A stretch of DNA of 54,884 bases, from the NCBI RefSeq assembly GCF_013369385.1, contig NZ_SZTO01000022.1, positions 1-54,884 on the forward strand. Direction: 5' to 3'. Below, one piece after another: positions 1 through 8,394 of the stretch (position 1 is its first letter; each line of letters starts with the position of its first letter). This DNA is from Vibrio sp. 05-20-BW147 (GTDB taxonomy: Bacteria; Pseudomonadota; Gammaproteobacteria; Enterobacterales; Vibrionaceae). The translations under genes were made by a program, and so were the position numbers. The notes beneath the pieces were generated by a model. The model had not been told where the DNA came from and made no database searches. It worked only from the letters and a program-made list of their open reading frames with translations.

Positions 1-1773
1 TCCAAGTCCTGGGAACTAATACCACAGAAGGCTATATGCGGGTTACTACATCCTGATGGTGTCTACGATGATCCGATGGGCGGGATATTAAGAAAGGAAT
101 TGTATCCGAGACTTAGACGGCATTTTCATTTTAGAAATGAGTTAAGTTTGTTTGCTGATGTACATCATACAACAATGTATTCTATTAATATATATGGTAA
201 GAAACTTAAGGAAATTGTGTTTGATAACATGTCAAACTTGCTAATTCCGAAGACTATAGATGAAAGTTATTCCCATGATGGTACAGGGGTTGCTCCTGGT
301 ATTAAAGAGCTCCAAGGGGGAAGGGATAGCTCTTCTATGAATTGGAGCACTCAACCTCATAAAGACAGAGTTGCAGTTGTAACAATTAAACAACTAGAGC
401 TTTTTGCATTTTTGTATGATGAGTCAGGCACGCAGCCATTAGAAGCTAGATTGCCTCTTCTACATAATGCTCAACTATATTCTGTATTAATGAAAATCGC
501 AAAATCAAAATTCCAAAAGGTTTACGATAAGAAAGATCAAATTCTAACAACAGTGATGTTTGATGAAACGGCTGCGCAAAAAGCTAACATTATAGAAAGG
601 CATACGTGTTATCCTGAAAGTAATAAACATGCTGTATTGTCAGGTCCACATTTCCATATTTCTTTACCTATGTACAAAACTCCTAGAGAAGTATGTAAGT
701 TGAATAGCGACTATAGTATTATTGACTTGAATTATATACCTGACTCGTATTTTCCAAGAGTTAACTATGTGCCAAAAATGTCGTTGAGTGACTATGAGTC
801 AGTACTTTTAGATATTCCATGGTCTAATGGTCTATTAAAAGATAAAATAACTAGTGATTACAGAATTTTCTTCCGAGCAATGCTGAATTCTAATAATGAA
901 CGAACATTAATTGGTTCAATATATCCACCAGGTTATTCTCACATTAATGGGGTTCAATCAACAATTTTCAAATCACCACTTGATTTAATTTCAGTGTCAG
1001 CTATCTCTAGTTCAATTGTTGGTGACTTTTTTATTAAAAGTACAGGTAGAAGTAATTTAATGTCGACCTGGTATGCTTTTCCTTTGTTAACACCGATGAC
1101 AAGATTAACAACATTAGTGCTAGCTCTGAATTGTATTTCGGACGAATACAGTTCTTTATGGATGAAGTTATTCAATCGAGATAGTTGTAAGCAAATGTGG
1201 TTAAAATCAGACAGCCGGCTAGATCATAATTTCTTCCTAAACCTAACTCCAGAATGGCATCGTGATTGTGCGCTACGTACCGATTACGCTCGTCGCCAGG
1301 CGTTAGTCGAAATTGATGTGTTGGTAGCAATGGCGCTGGGTATGACTTTGGAAGAGCTCAAAACCATCTACCGTGTTCAGTTCCCAGTGATGCGCCAATA
1401 TGAAGCCGATACTTGGTACGACCAAACTGGCCGTATTGTGTTTACCGCCTCAAAAGGTTTGGTAGGCGTGGGTTTGGACCGTAAGTTTAATAAGAAAAAC
1501 GGGTTTACCCTCTCGATTGAAGATGGCGTGTTTGCCGATAAAACCAGCGGGCAGGGCAGTGCAGCCGAGCCGTGGACGGAGAGCAATGTAGCGCTCGGTT
1601 GGGAAGACATTCGCGAGCTGAAATCAGGCAAGGTTTACAAAACCTACATGGATGACACGCAACCCGGTGGGCCGGTCGAGCGCACTATTGAATACATCGC
1701 CCCATTCGACAAGTGTGATCGTGAGCAAGACTACGAGACCGCATGGGCGGTGTTTAGTGAGCGTTTTGCCTAG
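1..1773 (+). CDS. C-terminal part of a large methyltransferase-like defence protein (5' end outside window)
   Basis: The frame is open from base 1, so the gene starts upstream and at least 590 residues are visible. No SAM-binding or NPPY motif lies in this part. The last 170 residues (conserved run from about base 1255, with ALVEIDVLVAMALG, a YEADTWYD motif, GRIVFTASKGL and GPVERTIEY) resemble, from memory, the tail of large PglX/DrmMI-type adenine methyltransferases of DISARM/BREX-like systems. In those families the middle region is the target-recognition part. The helicase gene follows 193 bases downstream on the same strand, which fits a methylase-helicase cassette. The first 1.25 kb is clearly more AT-rich than the rest, suggesting mosaic origin. 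The functional call is inference; the open frame is certain. Confidence 0.55.
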   Translation, partial: SKSWELIPQKAICGLLHPDGVYDDPMGGILRKELYPRLRRHFHFRNELSLFADVHHTTMYSINIYGKKLKEIVFDNMSNLLIPKTIDESYSHDGTGVAPGIKELQGGRDSSSMNWSTQPHKDRVAVVTIKQLELFAFLYDESGTQPLEARLPLLHNAQLYSVLMKIAKSKFQKVYDKKDQILTTVMFDETAAQKANIIERHTCYPESNKHAVLSGPHFHISLPMYKTPREVCKLNSDYSIIDLNYIPDSYFPRVNYVPKMSLSDYESVLLDIPWSNGLLKDKITSDYRIFFRAMLNSNNERTLIGSIYPPGYSHINGVQSTIFKSPLDLISVSAISSSIVGDFFIKSTGRSNLMSTWYAFPLLTPMTRLTTLVLALNCISDEYSSLWMKLFNRDSCKQMWLKSDSRLDHNFFLNLTPEWHRDCALRTDYARRQALVEIDVLVAMALGMTLEELKTIYRVQFPVMRQYEADTWYDQTGRIVFTASKGLVGVGLDRKFNKKNGFTLSIEDGVFADKTSGQGSAAEPWTESNVALGWEDIRELKSGKVYKTYMDDTQPGGPVERTIEYIAPFDKCDREQDYETAWAVFSERFA

Positions 1774-1966
1774 TTGAAGCTCAGTTAGACATTCGCTGAA
1801 TAATGTAGGCAAGAGCGCCGAGGCTTGGACCACGGCGCTCGAACCGCCGAATCACTTGCATTTAGCCAATAGAACAACGAAATAAATATTCGCGAGAAAA
1901 CCGCGCCGCGAGAAAACAGCGCGAGAAAAGAATGCAAAAAAACAATGCAAAAAGGACAGTGAAACC
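1774..1966 (+). other. intergenic leader with hairpin and short direct repeats
   Basis: This 193-base gap holds a perfect 8-bp inverted repeat (GAGCGCCG at 1813-1820 with CGGCGCTC at 1833-1840, 12-base loop, no T tract). It also holds three copies of CGCGAGAAAA at 1891, 1907 and 1920 and two copies of AATGCAAAAA at 1931 and 1944. An AAAGGA Shine-Dalgarno-like stretch near 1950 precedes the ATG at 1967. The array could be a regulator-binding region or a slipped low-complexity leader; no protein-coding signal is seen. Confidence 0.6.
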
Positions 1967-4900
1967 ATGTTACCGTCAGTGGTGAGTGACCAAATCGCAA
2001 GCAGCGTCAAAAAATACGTAAAATCCGCCTTTACCATGAACAGTCCATGTTTTGAAAGCGAAGACTATTCGATGATCGATAGCTTTTTAAACGATCGCGA
2101 TAATCTGGTCAAAGGCCCTTATTTATCCATTCAGTTGCCTTTTCGGCAAAGCGCGCTGGCGCTGAATTTTTTTTCGCAAGTACACTTACCTTTTCCACCC
2201 TACGCACACCAAGCGGTTGCTTATCAGCGCCTTGGTGGTGACAACCCACTGGCTACCTTGGTCGCAACCGGCACGGGTTCAGGTAAAACGGAATGTTTTC
2301 TTTACCCTATTTTGAATCACTGTGCAGCAAGCAACCAGCCGGGGGTGAAAGCGATCGTCATATACCCGATGAATGCGCTGGCAACCGACCAAGCTAAACG
2401 TTTTGCAGAAACGGTGTACAATAATGCGGGCTTAAAAGGCAAAGTCACGGTCGGCTTGTTTGTTGGCGGTGGCGATGGTCAAGGCAGCGTTGTCATGAGT
2501 AAAGATGGCGTGATCACCAGCAAAGAGCATTTGCGTAATAACCCCCCCGATATTTTGCTCACCAACTACAAAATGCTCGACTATCTGCTGATGCGCCCTG
2601 AAGATCAATCGCTGTGGCTACATAACCAACCGGGCACATTAAAGTACTTGGTGGTGGATGAATTGCACACCTTTGATGGCGCGCAAGGTTCGGACTTGGC
2701 TTGTTTGATCCGCCGTTTAAAGTTCCACTTAAGCGTGGATAACCAAGGCTTTGCGTGTGTTGGCACCTCAGCGACCGTCGGTGATGATTTAGCCCCATTG
2801 CTGGAATACGCCAGCACCATTTTTGATGCACCGTTTGATGAAAGCGCCGTGGTACGAGAAGACCGTTATCGCCACGATGAATATTTACAGGCTCATCAAG
2901 CACAAGTGTTTAACTCACCGGGTTATGAGCAGCTCTCGTTGCTTGACGCCTCGCAGTTCGCCGATGAAGTCGCCTATTTAAATCAGCAGTTAGCGCTATG
3001 GTTTCCCGAGCATAACTTAGCCTTGCCAGACGATCTCGATTCGGACGAAGGGCGAGCCGTGCGCATCGCATTAGGGGAGGCTCTGCTTACACATCAGTTT
3101 TTCCATTCACTACTGGGATTGCTGGATGGCAAAATTCGCGCGCTGGATGTGCTGGTGAATGAACTCGACCGAAGTTTGTCACTCGGATATCAAGCCACGT
3201 TGCAGTTGTTGCAGAGCTTTATTGCTTTGGTGTCGATAGCGCGCCGAGGGATAGACGAATCGCCAGAGGCCGAGCAAGAACGAATCGCACTGGGCAAAGC
3301 GCGCCCCGTGTTGCCATTTTTGCAAGTGCGTTACCAAATTTGGCTGCGCGAGCTACGCCGTTTGGTGGCGAAAATTCATCCGAAGCCGGTGCTGCGTTTT
3401 AGTGATGATTTGGCGTTTCACGAAGGCGAGCAACATATGCCAGTGATCCACTGTCGTGACTGTCATGCAACAGGATGGGGTAGTTATGGCGATGGCTACA
3501 GCGATCAGCTCGAGAACGATTTGGAGGTATTCTACCGCTTGTTCTTCGCTCGTCATCAAGGCGTGCGCGTGTTATTCCCCATCAACGAAGGTGAAGATAT
3601 TCCGGCCAAAGGGCTTATTCGACGCGTTTGCCCAACCTGCCTAACCTTAAATTCGGACAGCGCCCCGATCCACTGTGGTCATGAGCAAGACGCACTGATC
3701 CGTGTATTTATCCCAGATTTGGTAAAAACAACCGAAACTAAAGGCCCACACTTTGACAATCAGTGCCCTTATTGTCATAGCAAAAATGGCCTGAGCATTA
3801 TTGGTGCGCAATCCGCGACACTGTCGAGTGTTGCTATCAATCAGCTTTATGCTAGCCGTTTCAACGACAATAAAAAACTCATCACCTTTTCTGACTCGGT
3901 CCAAGACGCTGCCCATCGAGCGGGTTTCTTTGCTGCACGTACTTGGCCGTTAATGGTGCGAGGACATATCGCCACCGTTGCGCAGCAATTTGAAGGGCTT
4001 GATCTGGCGAGCTTCGCCACGAAAGTGACACAAGAAGCCCAAGCTAAACTTGTGACTCCTGAATCGTTTGTCGCAACGTTTACGGCACCGAATATGGAAT
4101 GGTTAAACGATTATCGCGAGCTGGTGGAAGGAAACGATGCCGCCACATTACCCGCCAAAAGCAATTTGCCAGATTTAGTGGCGAAACGACTTAACTGGGA
4201 AGTGCATTCAGAATTTGGCTTGCGAGCAGCGATTGGCCGAACCCTTGAGCGCACTGGCGAGGTGAGTGTCGATGTGTGCAGTGATGAATTGGTCGCACTT
4301 TGTTCAAAGCTGCATGCTGAACTGGTTGATGAACTGGGGAATGAGTTCAGCGGAGTGAACGATCAACATCTGCTGCATTTCTGTTTGGGCGTACTACACC
4401 GCATGCGTTTGAAAGGGGCGATAAATCACTCAGCCTTACAACACTACATTCAAGACGCTGGCGAAACCTACTATCTAACTAAAATTGACCGCCTAACTTC
4501 GAAATTTATGCCCAACTGGAGTGACAGAACGCGCACCCCTCAATTTTTGTCGTTTGGTAAGATTAAACACTTCGATAATTTGTTTGGTTCTAAACATCAC
4601 CACAGTTGGTACCAAACCTGGCTTAACAAATGTTTGGGTAATCAGCACAACGTGATGATTTCCTCGCATACCCAGACGATTTATAGCCGATTAATGCATG
4701 CGCTACGCAAAGCGGGCATCGTTGCTCAATTTGATGTCAAAGGCTGTGAAGTCTGGGGCTTGCAACCTGAAAGTCTAAAGCTGACGACTAATCTACAAGC
4801 CATCGGTTGTGACCGTTGTACCGAACGTTTGGTGGTGGCTAAAACTGCCTATGCCAGTTGGTATGCTCAACCTTGTCATAATGATTGCTGTCAAGGGCGT

Positions 4901-7900
4901 TATACGCGCGATCTGCCGCTTGCGGAAAAAGAGTGGCATTTTGCACAGACACACCGTGTCAATGCCAGTGAACACACCGGCTTACTTGAGCGTGATGTGC
5001 GTGAACAAGTTGAAAACTCATTTATCAAAGGGCAATCAAGCTGGGCTGTAAACTTGCTCTCCTCGACGCCGACGCTTGAAATGGGTATCGATATTGGTGG
5101 TTTGTCATCAGTGCTGCTTTGCTCCGTGCCACCAGCCCAAGCCAACTATTTACAACGTATCGGCCGCGCAGGGCGAAAGGACGGTAATGCCTTTAACATG
5201 ACCGTCGCAGAAGGTAATCCGCACGATCTGTTTTATTATCAAGAACCATTGGAAATGATGGCGGGCAGTGTCACTGCACCGGGTGTCTATCTTGATGCTT
5301 CGGCCATTTTGGAACGTCAGTTAACGGCGTTTTGTATGGACCGTTGGATTAAAACAGGTGTGACCAGTAGTGCGATTCCTAAGCGAGTAAAACAGATGTT
5401 GGACGCGACAGAAAGTGGCCAGCGCGATCTATATCCATACAATTTCCTCACTTTTGTTAAAGGTAAACAGCAGGAGTTGTTTGATCTCTTCATCTCTATT
5501 TTCCACAGCCTATCGCCAAACTCAGTCGATAAGTTACGTGCCTTTATGTTTGGCAGTAATGTCGCTTACAGCTTAGAAAGCAAAATTGAGCAGTCATTGA
5601 GCCATTTGGCGACTGACCGTAAATCGTTGCGCAGTCGCGCCGAAAAACTCAAACGTAGTATTGATAAATTGAAGTTGTCGCCAGTTAAAGACCTCAATTT
5701 TGAATCTGAACTCAATGAGTTAGAAAACGAGCGCAATGCGCTGTTGGCGCTGATTCGAGAGATTAACGGGAAAAATACTCTCAACTTTATGACGGATGAG
5801 GGCTTACTGCCGAACTATGCATTCCCTGAAGCGGGCGTTACGCTTCGCTCAGTGCTTTGGCGTAAAAAGGACACCATTGAAACGGAAGATGGCTCAAGCC
5901 AATACGTGACACGTACTTTTGAGTACGAGCGTCCGGCAGCGGCTGCGCTTTCTGAGCTTGCGCCAACGAGCCATTTTTATGCTGGTGGGCATAAAGTTGA
6001 AATCGAACAAATCGACATGAAGGTATCCGAGCCTGAGACATGGCGCGTGTGTAGCCACTGTAACTACAGTGAACGCATTGAGGCCGATCAGCATTCCTTC
6101 TGTCCCAAATGTGGCCATTCCGGTTGGGGGGATGCAGAGCAGAAAATTCGCATGCTGAAACTCAGACAGGTTTATGCGCGTTCTAGCTCGCGTGACTCAA
6201 AAATTGCTGACGATGCTGACACTCGTACTCCAGCGTTTTTCCAACGACAAATGTTGGTGAACTTCATGCCGCAAGATGTCGCTTACGCTTACCACATTCC
6301 TAATAAAGAAATGCCTTTTGGTTTTGAATTCTTAAACCGAGTGACGCTGCGAGATATTAACTTTGGTAGTGCATCTGATGAAGGGGAAGAGTTCTACGTT
6401 GCAGGAGAGAAGAAAAAGAAAACAGGCTTTAAGGTGTGCAGTGACTGTGGCTTTGTACAAAAAAACTATGGCCAACCAACGCACGAAATCGCCTGTAAAT
6501 ACCGAAATTCTCCTGAAGAGGCGCGTTATGAGGATGTTTTGTATCTTTATCGCGAGCTTGAGTCTGAGGCCATTCGAATTTTGTTGCCAGTGAGTAACTA
6601 TGGGTTAGGAGACGTCACAGAGTCTTCTTTGGCTGCTGCGTTGCAATTGGGGATGAAAAAATACTTTAAGGGCAGTGTCGATCATCTAAAAGGCACGATT
6701 TATAAAGAACCGGCAGATGCAGGTGAAAGCTATCGTTATTACTTAGTCATTTATGATTCAGTTCCTGGAGGTACAGGGGCTCTTAAAGAATTAATGCAGG
6801 AGCCTGACAACCTAATCGCCCTGCTATCGATGGCGCTGGAGGTCATTGAACATTGTGCCTGCGCCTCGAAAGGTAAGGATGGTTGTTACCACTGTGTTTA
6901 TGCCTACCGTGATCGCAACAAAATGCGCTCAATTTCCCGTGAACATGCGCGTAAGTTGCTCAGAGCTATCATCGATAATAAAGACAAGCTGATCAGTATT
7001 AAGAGCGTTTCAGATATTGAAATTGATGGCGTAGTGGAGTCTGAACTTGAACGGCTATTTATTGAAACCTTGAAAGGGCTTGCCAAAGAGTTTGTGGTAA
7101 CCAAAGAGTTTTTCCATAACCGGTCGTCTTGGTTTATCGCGTCAAAAATTAACTCTGATGTCTCTTGGCATTTGGTTCCGCAAGTCGAACTCGGTGCAAA
7201 CGACGGCGTTTATATAGAAACTCGTCCTGATTTTGTTTTGTATCCCGCATCTCAGATGGCTGGTGTGAAACCTTTAGCCATTTATCTTGATGGTTTTGCG
7301 TTCCACAAAAAAATAGTGTTTGACGATGTAGCTAAGCGTAATGCAGTGCGTGATAGCGGGCGCTATAACACGTGGACACTAGGCTGGCATGATATTGTTC
7401 AAAGTGATAAGAGTAAATTGAAAGAGTTTTTTGGTTTGCATCGCCAAGAAATTCAACCTAAAGAAGCGCTGTATCCTAAGTTCATCGAGCGTAATTACCA
7501 AACATTGCGCAGCGTCTATGAAGGTGAAAATAACTTTAGTTTGCTGAAAAAATGGTTACATCAACCTATCGAAACATCCGTATTTTTCCGTCAAGCTTCG
7601 ACGGCGAACTGCTTCTATTGGCTAGCGTTCAATAAGTCACGAGACTTATCGGTGAAAGCGAAATTTGAATACGAAATGCGTGAAAATAGCGCCGTGAGTC
7701 GCTTTAGCGAACTCTGTATGGATACGCCATATCTGTTCGGTGGTTTACTTGATTCAGTTGGCACGTCGCAAAGGTTAGTGGAAATTGCAACTGTTTTCCC
7801 TGTTGAGTCATATGCTTATGTGCTGAAAGGTGCAGTGAAAGGTCAAACACCTTTCGAGTATGTTGAATCAAATATACGTTTGCACATTTGCTTTGATGAT

Positions 7901-8389
7901 CGTGACATTCACGATGAGCACTTTGAAGCGTACCTCGCGGGCTTTTGGAAGCTGGTGAATATCGGCCAGTTTATGCGTGATTTTTCTTGCACTTCCCGTG
8001 TACTGCTCCAAGACGACGTGAATGACGGTACACTGATGCCGAATCAAACCGCCTCTGTTACCGTAAATTCGCCATCTTCGGTGGGCGGAGCGGATGAAGA
8101 ATGGCAGCTTATTATTGAGCATCAACTGCTAGAGCCGGAGGTTATTGAAGCGATGATGGCAAAATCCCTCAGTGCTCCTGAGGTTGGCTATGAGTTAACA
8201 AGCGAAGAAGGCGAAATTTTGGCTGAGGCAGAATTGGCTTGGCCGAGTAGTCAAGTTGCCTTGTTGTTGCCTGAGCAGCAAGAGGCGGTAGATCTATTTG
8301 AATCAAAGGGGTGGTTCGTCATTGTTGGCGCATTAAATGAAACCGTCTTTGAGCAGCTAAATTTAAAATTAAAACATAATGATAGGTAA
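1967..8389 (+). CDS. giant DEAH-box helicase with DUF1998-type zinc region and nuclease-like C-terminus
   Basis: 2140 residues. The N-terminal superfamily 2 core has Walker A GTGSGKT near residue 102, a DELH box near 230 and GTSAT near 265. The second RecA lobe ends in QRIGRAGR near 1065. Cysteine pairs near 495, 545-565 and 590 (CRDC, CPTC, CPYC), a four-Cys cluster near 1361-1385, and the CAC...CYHC motif near 1625-1640 match the zinc-binding DUF1998 (MZB) region of YprA-like helicases. Residues about 1750-1810 (TRPDFVLYP, then AIYLDGFAFH) look like a Vsr/PD-(D/E)XK-type fold. DISARM splits such functions between DrmA and DrmB, whereas Druantia DruE and Dpd helicases carry them in one long chain; here they are also fused. 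Likely role: ATP-driven DNA translocation in anti-phage defence (inference). The next gene starts 5 bases downstream, so the two are cotranscribed. Confidence 0.88.
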   Translation: MLPSVVSDQIASSVKKYVKSAFTMNSPCFESEDYSMIDSFLNDRDNLVKGPYLSIQLPFRQSALALNFFSQVHLPFPPYAHQAVAYQRLGGDNPLATLVATGTGSGKTECFLYPILNHCAASNQPGVKAIVIYPMNALATDQAKRFAETVYNNAGLKGKVTVGLFVGGGDGQGSVVMSKDGVITSKEHLRNNPPDILLTNYKMLDYLLMRPEDQSLWLHNQPGTLKYLVVDELHTFDGAQGSDLACLIRRLKFHLSVDNQGFACVGTSATVGDDLAPLLEYASTIFDAPFDESAVVREDRYRHDEYLQAHQAQVFNSPGYEQLSLLDASQFADEVAYLNQQLALWFPEHNLALPDDLDSDEGRAVRIALGEALLTHQFFHSLLGLLDGKIRALDVLVNELDRSLSLGYQATLQLLQSFIALVSIARRGIDESPEAEQERIALGKARPVLPFLQVRYQIWLRELRRLVAKIHPKPVLRFSDDLAFHEGEQHMPVIHCRDCHATGWGSYGDGYSDQLENDLEVFYRLFFARHQGVRVLFPINEGEDIPAKGLIRRVCPTCLTLNSDSAPIHCGHEQDALIRVFIPDLVKTTETKGPHFDNQCPYCHSKNGLSIIGAQSATLSSVAINQLYASRFNDNKKLITFSDSVQDAAHRAGFFAARTWPLMVRGHIATVAQQFEGLDLASFATKVTQEAQAKLVTPESFVATFTAPNMEWLNDYRELVEGNDAATLPAKSNLPDLVAKRLNWEVHSEFGLRAAIGRTLERTGEVSVDVCSDELVALCSKLHAELVDELGNEFSGVNDQHLLHFCLGVLHRMRLKGAINHSALQHYIQDAGETYYLTKIDRLTSKFMPNWSDRTRTPQFLSFGKIKHFDNLFGSKHHHSWYQTWLNKCLGNQHNVMISSHTQTIYSRLMHALRKAGIVAQFDVKGCEVWGLQPESLKLTTNLQAIGCDRCTERLVVAKTAYASWYAQPCHNDCCQGRYTRDLPLAEKEWHFAQTHRVNASEHTGLLERDVREQVENSFIKGQSSWAVNLLSSTPTLEMGIDIGGLSSVLLCSVPPAQANYLQRIGRAGRKDGNAFNMTVAEGNPHDLFYYQEPLEMMAGSVTAPGVYLDASAILERQLTAFCMDRWIKTGVTSSAIPKRVKQMLDATESGQRDLYPYNFLTFVKGKQQELFDLFISIFHSLSPNSVDKLRAFMFGSNVAYSLESKIEQSLSHLATDRKSLRSRAEKLKRSIDKLKLSPVKDLNFESELNELENERNALLALIREINGKNTLNFMTDEGLLPNYAFPEAGVTLRSVLWRKKDTIETEDGSSQYVTRTFEYERPAAAALSELAPTSHFYAGGHKVEIEQIDMKVSEPETWRVCSHCNYSERIEADQHSFCPKCGHSGWGDAEQKIRMLKLRQVYARSSSRDSKIADDADTRTPAFFQRQMLVNFMPQDVAYAYHIPNKEMPFGFEFLNRVTLRDINFGSASDEGEEFYVAGEKKKKTGFKVCSDCGFVQKNYGQPTHEIACKYRNSPEEARYEDVLYLYRELESEAIRILLPVSNYGLGDVTESSLAAALQLGMKKYFKGSVDHLKGTIYKEPADAGESYRYYLVIYDSVPGGTGALKELMQEPDNLIALLSMALEVIEHCACASKGKDGCYHCVYAYRDRNKMRSISREHARKLLRAIIDNKDKLISIKSVSDIEIDGVVESELERLFIETLKGLAKEFVVTKEFFHNRSSWFIASKINSDVSWHLVPQVELGANDGVYIETRPDFVLYPASQMAGVKPLAIYLDGFAFHKKIVFDDVAKRNAVRDSGRYNTWTLGWHDIVQSDKSKLKEFFGLHRQEIQPKEALYPKFIERNYQTLRSVYEGENNFSLLKKWLHQPIETSVFFRQASTANCFYWLAFNKSRDLSVKAKFEYEMRENSAVSRFSELCMDTPYLFGGLLDSVGTSQRLVEIATVFPVESYAYVLKGAVKGQTPFEYVESNIRLHICFDDRDIHDEHFEAYLAGFWKLVNIGQFMRDFSCTSRVLLQDDVNDGTLMPNQTASVTVNSPSSVGGADEEWQLIIEHQLLEPEVIEAMMAKSLSAPEVGYELTSEEGEILAEAELAWPSSQVALLLPEQQEAVDLFESKGWFVIVGALNETVFEQLNLKLKHNDR

Positions 8390-8394
8390 CCACA

